From Cyanobium sp. CZS48M (GTDB lineage Bacteria; Cyanobacteriota; Cyanobacteriia; PCC-6307; Cyanobiaceae): a DNA stretch of 64,000 nucleotides. The translations under genes and the position numbers were made by a program. The stretch covers positions 81,365 to 145,364 of the forward strand of contig JAUCZK010000005.1 of assembly GCA_030373145.1 (NCBI GenBank). The letters run 5' to 3'. Shown here in pieces: positions 17,702-26,248 of this stretch. The stretch's first letter is position 1; the number at the start of each line of letters is the position of its first letter. Under the pieces are notes generated by a model. The model had not been told where the DNA came from, searched no databases, and worked only from the letters and a program-made list of their open reading frames with translations.

Positions 17702-18939
17702 GGACGCCCGGGACCCTGCCGCTCCAGCCGAGGCTCGCTGGGGCCCACCGCCAGGCGCAGTTCCAGCACCAGCGGATCGGGGGTTTCGGCGTCACGGACC
17801 GCCACGGCCTCGAGGGTCACGGTCTGACCGGGGGGGCGCTCGCTCAGTTCCCTCCCCAACCGGTTGAAGGTGGCCACGTCGAACTGAACACCATCGGCGA
17901 TCGAGCCCTGGCGCTGGGCCTTGGCGAAGGAGGCCGCCAGCAGCAGGTTGAGACGGTTGCGCACCTGCTCACTGGAGCGTTCATTGCCCTCCAGCACCGT
18001 GGAGGCCATCAGGTCACCCCGTCGCAGCACCTGGCGGTTGGGCCTGAGGTCGGGGAAGCCCAGCACCTGGTCCTCGCCGCGCAGCACGTTGGCGGCCGAG
18101 AGGATGCTCACCACCCAGGGCCCACCGCGGGAGAGGCGCGTTTCCAGGGTGGCGATGTCCTGGCGAGGCACCAGCAGGATCTGGCGGTTGGGGGTTTCCG
18201 CGGGCAACACCCGCTGGAAGGCATTGAGATTGGCCTGCCGTAGCAGCGCCACCACTGCCGCATTGGCTTCGGTGGCGTTGCGGGGGTTCACTTTGGCGCT
18301 GGCGAGGGGTTGACCGCTGCTGATCACCACATCGCCGCGGCGCAGGGCGATCAGTTTCCCCTCCAGTCCCTTGAGTTCGCTTTCGCCGGCCGTGATCAGG
18401 CCGCGCACCCTTGCCAGTTCCGCTTCAGTTTTGCGGATGTCCTGGTCCCTGGCGCGGATGTCCCGGTTGAGGCGGTCGCGCTGGGCCAGCAGTTGCTGCC
18501 GCTGGGCCTGCAGGGGCTTGAGTTCACCGCGCAGCTGGCGCGCCTGGATCTCGGCGGCGGTGAGCTGACGGCGGGTCTGCTCGCGGTCGCGGCGGGCCTG
18601 CTGCAGGGCCGCTTCCACCTGGGCCTGCTCCTGGCGGCTGAGGCGCAGATTCCTCTCGCTGCGCCGCAGGGTGGTGCGGCTCTCCAGCAGCCTGGCCTGC
18701 AGGGCGTCGAGTTCGAACAGCCCAACCCGCAGGCGTTCGCTCACCGCCAGCATCAACCCGAGCGAGACGGCACTGATCAGGCTGCCCGTGAGCACGGTGA
18801 TCAGCACGGCTGTCTTGCGCGGCCGCAGGTTGAACAGGCTGAGCCTGGCTTTGCCCACCCGGCTGCCGAGCCGATCGCCCAGGGTGGCCAGCACCCCTCC
18901 AAGGGCCAGGAGGGCCAGAATCAGCAGCCAGCCAGACAC
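17698..18939 (-). CDS. DUF3084 family membrane-anchored coiled-coil protein
   Basis: 413 residues. Two N-terminal TM segments (about 3-20 and 45-65) flank a basic loop containing LSLFNLRPRKTAVLITVLTG, followed by a long coiled coil (about 75-205, Arg/Glu/Gln-rich) and a globular C-terminal domain. This is the DUF3084 layout known in cyanobacteria; function unknown, with an envelope or scaffold role possible. It overlaps the RNase H-fold gene by 4 bp and lies downstream of ntcA on the same strand (gap 45 bp). Confidence 0.8.
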   Translation of the reverse strand: MSGWLLILALLALGGVLATLGDRLGSRVGKARLSLFNLRPRKTAVLITVLTGSLISAVSLGLMLAVSERLRVGLFELDALQARLLESRTTLRRSERNLRLSRQEQAQVEAALQQARRDREQTRRQLTAAEIQARQLRGELKPLQAQRQQLLAQRDRLNRDIRARDQDIRKTEAELARVRGLITAGESELKGLEGKLIALRRGDVVISSGQPLASAKVNPRNATEANAAVVALLRQANLNAFQRVLPAETPNRQILLVPRQDIATLETRLSRGGPWVVSILSAANVLRGEDQVLGFPDLRPNRQVLRRGDLMASTVLEGNERSSEQVRNRLNLLLAASFAKAQRQGSIADGVQFDVATFNRLGRELSERPPGQTVTLEAVAVRDAETPDPLVLELRLAVGPSEPRLERQGPGRP

Positions 18940-18984
18940 AGTGCTGTGCGTGAAGGTCCAGTATCCGCCGTGGCGGCTCCCGCT

Positions 18985-19713
18985 TCAGCTGAAGCGCTTG
19001 GCCAGGGCCACCGGATCGAAGACTGTGATTTTCTTGCGGTCGATCTGCACCAGCCCGGCTTGACGCAGATCGCCCAGCAGGCGGGTGATCGTCACCCGGG
19101 TGGAGCCGATCGCTTCGGCGATCGCCTGATGGGAGAGGCGCAGGTCGATCGTGATGCCTTCGCTGCCGGGCACGCCGAAATCCCGGCAGAGCACCAACAG
19201 GAAACTCACCAGCCGTGACGACATGTCCCGGTGGGTGAGGGTTTCGATCATGGTCTCGGTCTGCAGGATCCGCGAGGAGAGGCCCTGCAGGAGCAGCAGG
19301 CCCACAGCGGAGTCCTGCTCGATGGCCCGGCGCACCGAAGCCGCCGGCGCTGCCACCAGCTCAACGCGGGTGAAGGCCACAGCATGGTAAAACCGATCCG
19401 AGCGCTGGCCGGTCAGCAGAGAGAGCACGCCGAACAGGCTGTTTTCACGCAGCAGGGCCACGGTGATCTCTTCGCCCGATTCATACACCCGCGAGAGCCG
19501 CACGGCTCCACGGCGCAGGAGGTAAACCCGTTCAGCCGGATCGCCGGGGAAAAAGATCGTCTTTCCCCGCTCAACGGTTTCGAGCACGCAACCACTCAGG
19601 CCGCGCATCACATCCAGCAGGGTGCTCGCTCCGTTGGCGGCAGCGGCGAGGCCTACGGGGGCCGGTGTCGATGGGCCGCCGGTGCGACTGAATCCGCGCA
19701 TCGCGCCAACCAT
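18985..19713 (-). CDS. ntcA: Global nitrogen regulator NtcA
   Basis: Crp/Fnr-family activator that senses 2-oxoglutarate and controls nitrogen assimilation. 242 residues from ATG 19713 ([13 protein letters not shown]). A cyclic-nucleotide-type effector domain is followed by the [23 protein letters not shown], ending [20 protein letters not shown]. The open frame extends to 19812, but the extra 33 residues would translate the promoter region and are not NtcA-like. A near-consensus NtcA site and -10 box lie just upstream, consistent with the known autoregulation. Confidence 0.95.
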   Translation of the reverse strand: MVGAMRGFSRTGGPSTPAPVGLAAAANGASTLLDVMRGLSGCVLETVERGKTIFFPGDPAERVYLLRRGAVRLSRVYESGEEITVALLRENSLFGVLSLLTGQRSDRFYHAVAFTRVELVAAPAASVRRAIEQDSAVGLLLLQGLSSRILQTETMIETLTHRDMSSRLVSFLLVLCRDFGVPGSEGITIDLRLSHQAIAEAIGSTRVTITRLLGDLRQAGLVQIDRKKITVFDPVALAKRFS

Positions 19714-19739
19714 GTTTCGGCGGAGCAGGTGTGAGACGG

Positions 19740-19781
19740 ACGGTAAGGATCGCCCATGGCTCGCCCTGTAGTCACCGACAC
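19740..19781 (-). promoter_or_regulatory. NtcA-activated promoter of ntcA
   Basis: On the minus strand GTG-N8-TAC (19781-19768) is followed after exactly 22 nt by TACCGT (19745-19740), which fits the class II NtcA promoter layout GTA-N8-TAC-N22-TAN3T with one substitution in the first half site. It ends 26 bp before the chosen ntcA start codon. Confidence 0.75.
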
Positions 19782-19920
19782 TAATCAATCGCATCCATTC
19801 AAACCCGGCCAAGCCTCGTCTGGGGTTGGAGTACAGGTGTTCGCGCTAGGGATGGTGGCTGAGGCTTGCTGGCGGCCTGGACACCGCTACATTCGGGTTC
19901 GCGCTTCCCTTGGGGTGTTG

Positions 19921-20514
19921 ATGACGGCCAGCCTGCGCAACGCCTCCACCGAGTCGCGCCCTTCCCTGCGCGCCCTTGGCACGTCCCGGCCGGTGCCGCC
20001 CCGGCCCAGGCCGGCGCTCGCCAGGCCCGAAGGCTTGCTTCAGGTGCACACGGCTCCCTTCCGCGGCAGTTTCGGTGGGGTATTCAGCCAGGCCCTGCGC
20101 AGCGCCGGGCTGGGCAGCCGGGTGCTGATCAGCCAGTTTCTCAAGGGCGGGGTGGAGCAGGGACCCGAGCACAGCCTCAGCCTCTGCGGCCGGCTGCAGT
20201 GGTTGCGTCCGGCGGTGCCCTCCTGCCTCACCAAGCCCGCCGCCGAGGAGCAGGAGCCGGTGCGCGCTGCCGTTCAGGAGGTGTGGGCCTTCAGCCGCAG
20301 CCAGCTGCTGGGGGCCGCCGTGGAGCTGCTGGTGCTCGATGAACTGGGGCTGGCCATTGAGCTGGGTTTTCTCGCTCCCCAGGAGGTGATCAGCACCCTG
20401 GAGCAACGGCCGGCCCACCTGGATGTGATCCTCACGGGGCCGTCGATTCCCCTGGAGCTGCTGGCCATGGCTGATCAGGTCACCCAGCTGCGGCGGGGAG
20501 GTGCCCCGTGCTGA
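19921..20514 (+). CDS. CobO/CobA-like P-loop family protein with degenerate Walker A
   Basis: 197 residues from ATG 19921 (MTASLRNASTESRPSLRA). The fold resembles corrinoid adenosyltransferase CobO/BtuR: LLQVHTAPFRGSFGGVFSQA where the P-loop should be, GSRVLISQFLKGG, LLVLDELGLAIELGFL (Walker B-like DE) and RPAHLDVILTGP. The usual GNGKGKTT P-loop is replaced by APFRGSFGG, so nucleotide use is doubtful and true adenosyltransferase activity is unlikely. The 3' end overlaps the GTG start of dcd by 7 bp, so the two are coupled. Confidence 0.7.
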   Translation: MTASLRNASTESRPSLRALGTSRPVPPRPRPALARPEGLLQVHTAPFRGSFGGVFSQALRSAGLGSRVLISQFLKGGVEQGPEHSLSLCGRLQWLRPAVPSCLTKPAAEEQEPVRAAVQEVWAFSRSQLLGAAVELLVLDELGLAIELGFLAPQEVISTLEQRPAHLDVILTGPSIPLELLAMADQVTQLRRGGAPC

Positions 20515-21101
20515 AGAACGACCGCTGGATCAAAGCGCTGGCGGCGGAAGGGATGATCCAGCCCTTCCAGTCCACCCTGGTGCGACATCTGCAGCCGGAA
20601 ACCAGCTCCAGCCCGGTGCTGAGCTTCGGCTGCTCCTCCTACGGCTACGACCTGCGCCTCTCTCCGCGGGAATTCCTGATCTTTCGCCACGTGCCCGGCA
20701 CGGTGATGAACCCGAAGCGGTTCAATCCAGACAACCTCGAGCCCGCCCCCCTCCATCACGACGAGGATGGCGACTACTTCATCCTGCCGGCCCATTCCTA
20801 TGGCCTGGGCGTGGCCCTGGAGAAGCTGAAGGTTCCGCCCATGATCACCGTGATCTGCCTGGGCAAGAGCACTTACGCCCGGCTTGGCATCATCGTCAAC
20901 ACCACTCCGGCGGAGGCGGGCTGGGAGGGCCATCTCACCCTCGAGTTCAGCAACTCATCCGGCGCCGACTGCCGGATCTATGCCAACGAAGGCATCACCC
21001 AGTTGCTGTTCTTTGAAGGTGATCCCTGCGACACCACCTACCAGGATCGCGCCGGCAAGTATCAGCATCAGCCCGAGCGCGTCACCCTCGCCAGGGTCTG
21101 A
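20508..21101 (+). CDS. dcd: dCTP deaminase
   Basis: Trimeric dUTPase-fold enzyme converting dCTP to dUTP for dTMP synthesis. 197 residues from GTG 20508. Family motifs are VLSFGCSSYGYDLRLSP near residue 38, FILPAHSYGLGVALEKLKVP, CLGKSTYARLGI and NTTPAEAGWEGHLTLEFSNS, the last including the catalytic Glu and the nucleotide-binding loop. It overlaps the upstream CobO-like gene. thyX, which uses dUMP, lies 354 bp downstream on the other strand. Confidence 0.95.
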   Translation: MLKNDRWIKALAAEGMIQPFQSTLVRHLQPETSSSPVLSFGCSSYGYDLRLSPREFLIFRHVPGTVMNPKRFNPDNLEPAPLHHDEDGDYFILPAHSYGLGVALEKLKVPPMITVICLGKSTYARLGIIVNTTPAEAGWEGHLTLEFSNSSGADCRIYANEGITQLLFFEGDPCDTTYQDRAGKYQHQPERVTLARV

Positions 21102-21102
21102 C

Positions 21103-21396
21103 TCAGCGCAGTCCCATGGCCCGACGCACCTGGCCGATGCAGGGCAGCCCGCTTGGGCAGAGCCGGATCAGCCGGCCATTGACCACGAAAGGCGTGTCGG
21201 CGCTTGGATCGGCCGAAGCGCTGCTCGCCACGGGAGCCGGTGTTCCTCCTGACAAGTTCCCCGAGGGGGATGGGCCTGAGATACCGCCACTCCCACTGGC
21301 TCCCGCCGCGTCGATCAGCGTCTGGCTCCGGGCCGCAGGCGCGACCAGCAGCATCATGAGCAGCAGCAGCAGCAGCAACGGCAGTGGCGGTGGCAT
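21103..21396 (-). CDS. Small secreted protein, function unknown
   Basis: 97 residues from ATG 21396. A very hydrophobic leader (PPPLPLLLLLLLMMLLVAP) ends in ARSQ, a credible signal peptidase I site. The mature part is Ser/Gly/Pro-rich and ends in a compact conserved-looking segment VNGRLIRLCPSGLPCIGQVR with two Cys that could form a disulfide. The frame continues upstream into thyX but without leader character. Convergent with dcd (1-bp gap). Confidence 0.55.
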   Translation of the reverse strand: MPPPLPLLLLLLLMMLLVAPAARSQTLIDAAGASGSGGISGPSPSGNLSGGTPAPVASSASADPSADTPFVVNGRLIRLCPSGLPCIGQVRRAMGLR

Positions 21397-21455
21397 GGCG
21401 GGGCTTGCAGAGGCTTTTGCAGTCACAGGTCGTCTCGGCAGATCGGCAGGGGTGC

Positions 21456-22181
21456 TCAGGGGGCCAGGCGCGCTTTGTGCAGCCGGGCTCGGCTGTACCA
21501 AGCGGCGAACTCCGGAGCCCACGCCTCCAGGTGGGGCCACATCAGGTCACAGAGCTGACGGATTTCGAGCTGCGCATCCAGCTTCGCGCGCAGGTCGAGG
21601 AAATGCAGAAACGCCCGCAGGCTGAAGCTCACCACGAAGTGCTGGCGGTAGTCGAACGGCAGGATGCCGCGGGCGTGCTCCTCGGCGTAGCCGGCATCGA
21701 GCAGGTCGCGGTAGCGCTCGGCGGCGGCACGGCAGAGACCGAGATCGATGGCCCGCTGGGCGTCGTCGTAGAGGTACTTCTTGCCCTGGCGGTCGCTGTA
21801 GGCGCCCACCGGCCGCAGGTAGAACACCTCCTCCAGCTCCAGTTCGCCATTGGCGGCCCGGCGGATGCGATCGCCTGTGTAGCGCATGGATTGCACATCG
21901 AAACTCACGCCCACCCGGTGGGTACGGGCCTGCTGCATCACCGAATGGGGGAACCAGCCGACGTTGAGCACGATCTGGGCATGCTCCAGGGGCCCGTAGT
22001 GGCCGCGCTCGCCGGAGAGCAGTCGCTTCACGCAGATTTCACCGGCCTTCGTCTCGTCCGGCCAGTCGTCCCGGTCCGCGGCCACGAACCCCTCGCTGTA
22101 GTCCTGGTGCATCCCGGCATAGACGCACTGCTGGGGATTCGGGGTGGCCGCGATCAAGCTGACCCGGAAGCGGGGATCCAT
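21456..22181 (-). CDS. thyX: Flavin-dependent thymidylate synthase
   Basis: FAD/NADPH-dependent methylation of dUMP to dTMP using methylene-THF. 241 residues. The ThyX signature appears as QARTHRVGVSFDVQSMRYTG (about residues 84-103), a variant of RHRX7S, preceded by LLSGERGHYGPLEHAQIVLN. No thyA is seen in the window. Together with dcd and glyA (methylene-THF) it gives a local thymidylate supply set. Confidence 0.95.
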   Translation of the reverse strand: MDPRFRVSLIAATPNPQQCVYAGMHQDYSEGFVAADRDDWPDETKAGEICVKRLLSGERGHYGPLEHAQIVLNVGWFPHSVMQQARTHRVGVSFDVQSMRYTGDRIRRAANGELELEEVFYLRPVGAYSDRQGKKYLYDDAQRAIDLGLCRAAAERYRDLLDAGYAEEHARGILPFDYRQHFVVSFSLRAFLHFLDLRAKLDAQLEIRQLCDLMWPHLEAWAPEFAAWYSRARLHKARLAP

Positions 22182-22220
22182 GGGCGTGTACGTCGGAATG
22201 GGAGGGGGCTGGTGGTGGGC

Positions 22221-22811
22221 TCAGCCGTGGCTGCGGGGGCCGGCCTGGGCTGGTGCGACCAGGTCAATGCCCTGGGTGTTGCCCTGGGCCTCGCCGCCGC
22301 TCAGGGGCGAGAGGTTGCCGACGCCAGCCAGCAGGGGCAGGGGGGTGTCCTCGATCAACGCAGACATGATCGAGGTCAGCTCAGGGCGGCTGCGGGCCCC
22401 CAGGGAGCGCCCGATTGCCTGGCCGCTGCGGTCGAACAGCTCCAGCTGGGGGATGCCGTTCACCGCGTAGCGATCGATCTCCGGACTCCAGCGTGGATTG
22501 TCCACATTCAGCAGGACCACGTTGAGCTCGCCGCGGTGCTGGCCCTCAAGGGCCGCCATCGCCGGCGCCATTGAGCGGCAGGCTTCGCACCAGTCGGCAT
22601 AGAACTCCACGACCGTTGGTTTCCCACTGGCGAGGGCCAGGGGCAGCTCCGGCGAGCGCCGCGCCAGTTGCTCCAGCGGTGCCTGGGGCTGCAGGCCTCC
22701 GCGCAGCCCGAACAGCAGCAACGACAGGGCGGCGGCGATGGCGGCCAGCACCATCCGCTCCCGTCGCCCCAGGGGGGAGCTGGCATCAGCCGCGGGGTTG
22801 GGCAGGGTCAT
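22221..22811 (-). CDS. Membrane-anchored thioredoxin, TxlA/HCF164-like
   Basis: 196 residues from ATG 22811 (MTLPNPAADASSPLGRRERM). One TM anchor at about 20-38, then a thioredoxin domain with VVEFYADWCEACRSMAPAMA (active-site WCEAC, Cys about 75 and 78) and the cis-Pro segment VNGIPQLELFDRSG. The family works in lumenal or periplasmic disulfide reduction for cytochrome biogenesis in thylakoids. The longer frame to 22988 overlaps the divergent ferredoxin-like gene and is unlike the family. Confidence 0.85.
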   Translation of the reverse strand: MTLPNPAADASSPLGRRERMVLAAIAAALSLLLFGLRGGLQPQAPLEQLARRSPELPLALASGKPTVVEFYADWCEACRSMAPAMAALEGQHRGELNVVLLNVDNPRWSPEIDRYAVNGIPQLELFDRSGQAIGRSLGARSRPELTSIMSALIEDTPLPLLAGVGNLSPLSGGEAQGNTQGIDLVAPAQAGPRSHG

Positions 22812-22971
22812 CGTGACGGGCGGGGAACCTGAACCGACGGCACTCTGGCAGCTCTGACGCGGCTGCCGGGGCAACCGGCTCGGGGCTGGCGGCTCGGGGC
22901 TGCCCGTCTCCTGGAGGACGGGCGGCCGGTCTGCAAAGGCTCGATAGCATGGGTCTTCCCTCCAGGCTGCG

Positions 22972-23385
22972 GTGAAGCGTCGCCTCACGATTCACTTCCC
23001 GCGCGAAACGGTGCATCACCCGATCACGTACCGGCTCGCCGTGGATTTCGATATCGCCGCCAAGATCCTGCGGGCCCAGATCGCCCCCAACCAGAGCGGC
23101 ACCATGGTGGTGGAGCTCTCGGGCGACATCGACGAGCTGGATGCCGCCGAGCAGTGGCTGGAGGACCTGGGTCTGGGCCTGGATCGGGCCCCCGGTGAAA
23201 TCCGCATCGACCGCGGCCGTTGCGTCGATTGCGGCATCTGCGCCAGCGTCTGCCCCAGTGGTGCCCTGCGCAGCCGCCCGCCGGCCTGGCGGCTGGAGTT
23301 CCGGGCCCAGCACTGCCTGGTGTGCGAGCAATGCATCCCCAGCTGTCCCCTGGATGCCATCGAGCTGGTGCTGGAGGCCCGATGA
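22972..23385 (+). CDS. NIL-domain protein with two [4Fe-4S] ferredoxin motifs
   Basis: 137 residues from GTG 22972. An N-terminal NIL-type ferredoxin-like domain (1-75) is followed by two 4Fe-4S clusters: CVDCGICASVC (Cys 84, 87, 90, 94) and CLVCEQCIPSC (Cys 115, 118, 121, 125). Probably a soluble electron carrier or a cluster-based ligand sensor. The next gene starts inside its stop codon (4-bp ATGA overlap), so the membrane protein downstream is translationally coupled and may be its partner. Confidence 0.88.
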   Translation: MKRRLTIHFPRETVHHPITYRLAVDFDIAAKILRAQIAPNQSGTMVVELSGDIDELDAAEQWLEDLGLGLDRAPGEIRIDRGRCVDCGICASVCPSGALRSRPPAWRLEFRAQHCLVCEQCIPSCPLDAIELVLEAR

Positions 23386-23900
23386 GCCGTGTGATCGGCG
23401 GCATCCTGCGTCTGGCCCTTCTGCCCCTGCGGGCGCCGTTCCTGCTGGTGCTCCTGCTGGTGAGCATCTTTCTGGGTGTCCAGTGGGTGGTGAACGCTCC
23501 AGCCCAGGGCCTGGTGAATTCCGAACATGTCCCGATCCACAGTCTGTACTGGACGGTGGAATGTCTGCAGGCGGTGCTGGTGGTGGTGGTGGCCTCGGTG
23601 CCCGATCTGCTCCTGCGTCAGCTCTCGGTGCTGATGGCCGCCAGCCGGGTGATCACCCTGATCATCAGCCTGTTGCTGGTCACCGTCGGGGGCCTCTATC
23701 TGCTGCACCTCAGCGCCCTCGCCGATGTGGTGATCCTGGCCGCGGCGGTGCTGCTGGCCCGTCTGGATCTCATCCGCATCAAGGTGGTCCCTTCACCCCT
23801 GTTCACGGCCTTCGCGCTCTCCGGCTACGTGATGCTCGGTGTCTGGATTGGTCGCCTGTTGCAGCTCGGCGGCCTGCTGACGGGGACGAGCGACAGCTGA
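23382..23900 (+). CDS. Polytopic membrane protein, function unknown
   Basis: 172 residues with four or five hydrophobic segments (about 10-32, 55-75, 85-105, 110-125, 140-160) and few charged residues, starting MSRVIGGILRLALLPLRAPF. Family not recognised. The ATGA overlap with the NIL-ferredoxin gene suggests the two act together, perhaps as an electron-transfer module at the membrane; this is inference from coupling only. Confidence 0.7.
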   Translation: MSRVIGGILRLALLPLRAPFLLVLLLVSIFLGVQWVVNAPAQGLVNSEHVPIHSLYWTVECLQAVLVVVVASVPDLLLRQLSVLMAASRVITLIISLLLVTVGGLYLLHLSALADVVILAAAVLLARLDLIRIKVVPSPLFTAFALSGYVMLGVWIGRLLQLGGLLTGTSDS

Positions 23901-23910
23901 GGCCGGCCGA

Positions 23911-25920
23911 TCAGCAGCCGCGCCTGGGCTTCTCCTGATAACCCCAGAGATTGCCCAGCACCTTTTTGACGTAAAGACGGGTTTCCGGGTACGGGATCGC
24001 CTCCACCCAGAGTTCCGGCTCGCTCTGCAGTCGGGCGTCACGCCAGCCGGCGACGGCGCCTGGACCGGCGTTGTAGCTGGCGATCACCAGAAAGGGGTTG
24101 CCAGCCCAGAAGCCGAGCAGTTGAGTGAGGTATTTCGCCCCCAGTTCGGCATTGAAGGCGGGCTCCCGCAGCTGTTCGCCGCTGACCGCCCCCCCGGCCA
24201 GCTCAGCCGCCGTTTCCGGCATCAGTTGCAGGAGGCCAATGGCCCCCGCCACCGATCCCACCCCTGGGGTGAAGCGTGATTCCTGCCGCGCCACCGCCAG
24301 CAGCAGGGTGGGGTCCAGTCCATGGCGGGCCGCCGCAGCGCTGAAGGCCTCGCCATGGCGCAGCGGCAGCAGCGCCCGCTGCAGGGGCAGGGTGGTGGGG
24401 CAGGTGCCACCGGCCCAGCGCAGGTTCGCCTCATCCAGCTGGCCAAGGCCGGTCCAGTCGTCGCCGACGCCCTGCCGCAGCCGCCCCTCCAGGGTCAGCT
24501 CCTGGGGGGAGGTGGGGGTGGCCGATGGACGCTCCTGACGCCATTGCTCCCAGGCCTCCAGGTTGAGGGCCAGGCGCCAGAGCTGATCAAGCTGGGGCTG
24601 ACCGCTCTCCAGGGGCCGCCAGGGCTGGGCCGGCAGGGTGATGGGGCCGCTCGCCCTCAGACGCAGTTCGGGCCGTTCGCCCAGCTGAACTCTGCTGCGC
24701 CAGGCGTAGTAACTCCAGGGCACCCGCTGCAGCACCGCCTGCCAGCTGCGGCGGGCGGCGGGCTGCTGCCCCAGCTGCTGTTGGGCCATGCCCTGCCAGA
24801 ACAGCTGGCGCACCGCCAGGGGCGGCGGCAGGCTCTCGGGCGGCAGGGCCTGCAACAGCGCCAGGGCATCGGCGGCTTTCCCTTTGAGCAGGGCGGTGCG
24901 GGCCAGCTCCCACTGCAGGTCCCAGCTGGCGGGATCCTTTGGCCAGCGCCGCAGCACCGATCGCCAGTTGCCACCGCCATCCAGCACCAGCCTGGCCTGC
25001 ACCGGCGCGCTCTGGCGCAGGGGTTCCGGCAGCTGCAGCAACTGGGCCGGGGTCACCGTGGGCGCGGGGGTCTGGGCCAGCAGGCGCACGGCCTCCAGGG
25101 CTTCGGGCCGCTGGCTCTGGCCTTGGCTGAGGGCCAGCAGACGCGCCACCCCGGCCTTGGTTTCGGCGGGGTCTCCCTTCAACAGAGCGCGGCCGATCTC
25201 CAGCTCCTGGCCGGGCTCGGCCCGCCCCGATCCCAGGCAGCTCAGGGCCCTGGTGCTGTCCCCCAGCCGGGCCAGACCCGCCGCCAGCGTGCCCCGCTCG
25301 GCGGCGCCCAGGGGCGTCGCTGGCTGGGAGCAGATCTGGCGCAGGCGACCGCCCGCTCCGGGCCAGCGCGGACCCCAGCGAGCCAGATGCAGGGCCCCCT
25401 GCTGGCGCTGGACGGGCTTGGGCCCCAGCTCCAGGGCGGCCGCCAGGGCGGCGGGGTGGGCCGGGAAGCGACGCAGCAGCTCGAGGCGTTGGCTCGGATT
25501 CTCGCGGCCGAGGGAATAGAGCGCATCGGCGCTGGAGGGAGCCTCGGGGAACCGCTGCAGCAGCTCCTTCCACTCGGAGCTGGCCGAGAGGCCCTGGGCT
25601 TCCAAGGCCAGGGCCTCTCGCTTCAAGGCCACAGGGGCCAGTGGGCCCGGTCCCCAGCCCTGCCCCTGCAGCAGCTGGATCTGGCGGGCGGGGTCGTCGC
25701 TGCTGGTGGCGGGCAGCAGCAGCAGGCTGGCCTCCCGGCGCCGCTCGGGATCGGGATCCCAGCGGCGGATGCGCTCCAGGCTGAGGGTTGAGCTCTCAGG
25801 GGAGAGCAGGGGCCGCTGCAGCAGCAGCAGGCGTCCCAGCAGCAGCAGTCCGGCGCAGCCGGCCACGGCGAAGGCCAGCGGCAGAGGCCAGCGGCGGCCG
25901 ACAGGGGTGGGGTTTGGCAC
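23911..25920 (-). CDS. Soluble lytic transglycosylase (Slt70-like)
   Basis: 669 residues: N-terminal TM/signal segment (about 12-32), a long alpha-helical superhelix rich in Leu, Gln and Arg, then a C-terminal SLT (GH23) domain. The catalytic Glu is in LLAVARQESRFTP (Glu about 547), followed by AGAIGLLQLMPETAAELAG and LVIASYNAGPGAV. It cleaves peptidoglycan to 1,6-anhydro-MurNAc products in the periplasm. glmM and a BadF-family sugar kinase lie just downstream on the map, suggesting local clustering of wall turnover and amino-sugar genes. Confidence 0.92.
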   Translation of the reverse strand: MPNPTPVGRRWPLPLAFAVAGCAGLLLLGRLLLLQRPLLSPESSTLSLERIRRWDPDPERRREASLLLLPATSSDDPARQIQLLQGQGWGPGPLAPVALKREALALEAQGLSASSEWKELLQRFPEAPSSADALYSLGRENPSQRLELLRRFPAHPAALAAALELGPKPVQRQQGALHLARWGPRWPGAGGRLRQICSQPATPLGAAERGTLAAGLARLGDSTRALSCLGSGRAEPGQELEIGRALLKGDPAETKAGVARLLALSQGQSQRPEALEAVRLLAQTPAPTVTPAQLLQLPEPLRQSAPVQARLVLDGGGNWRSVLRRWPKDPASWDLQWELARTALLKGKAADALALLQALPPESLPPPLAVRQLFWQGMAQQQLGQQPAARRSWQAVLQRVPWSYYAWRSRVQLGERPELRLRASGPITLPAQPWRPLESGQPQLDQLWRLALNLEAWEQWRQERPSATPTSPQELTLEGRLRQGVGDDWTGLGQLDEANLRWAGGTCPTTLPLQRALLPLRHGEAFSAAAARHGLDPTLLLAVARQESRFTPGVGSVAGAIGLLQLMPETAAELAGGAVSGEQLREPAFNAELGAKYLTQLLGFWAGNPFLVIASYNAGPGAVAGWRDARLQSEPELWVEAIPYPETRLYVKKVLGNLWGYQEKPRRGC

Positions 25921-25984
25921 GGACAGGGCAGGGCAGGCCGCTGGGGCTTTGGCATTCTGGGGTTTGTGTCTTCCTCTCAGGCCT

Positions 25985-26197
25985 GTGCCCCTGTCCTGGC
26001 CCCGCTGGTCGGCTCAACTCCCTGGTGCCACAGGGCGCCGGCGGGCGCTACTGGTGCTCGGGGTGGCACTGGGCGTCTACGTGCTGAGGCCGCTGGTGCC
26101 CCTGCTCTGGGTGCCGGGATGGGTGGTGGGCGGTCTGCTGCTCTGGGCGGTGATCGAGCTGCTGCGCTGGGCCTGGTGGCCGAAGCGCTGGCGCTGA
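25985..26197 (+). CDS. Small two-TM protein upstream of glmM
   Basis: 70 residues from GTG 25985, with two hydrophobic stretches (RALLVLGVALGVYVLRPLVP and GWVVGGLLLWAVIELLRWAW) and a basic WWPKRWR end. The start is uncertain; the frame is open upstream across the divergent lytic transglycosylase promoter. It precedes glmM by 51 bp on the same strand and could share its transcript. Confidence 0.5.
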   Translation: MPLSWPRWSAQLPGATGRRRALLVLGVALGVYVLRPLVPLLWVPGWVVGGLLLWAVIELLRWAWWPKRWR

Positions 26198-26248
26198 GCT
26201 GTGGTGGTGGCCGGTCGGCTTAGCCTGAATTTTTTCCTCCCCCACCTG

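Noticed and set aside
24322..25791. 489-residue plus-strand frame
   Set aside because: Antisense to the lytic transglycosylase; GQGQ-rich artefact of high GC.
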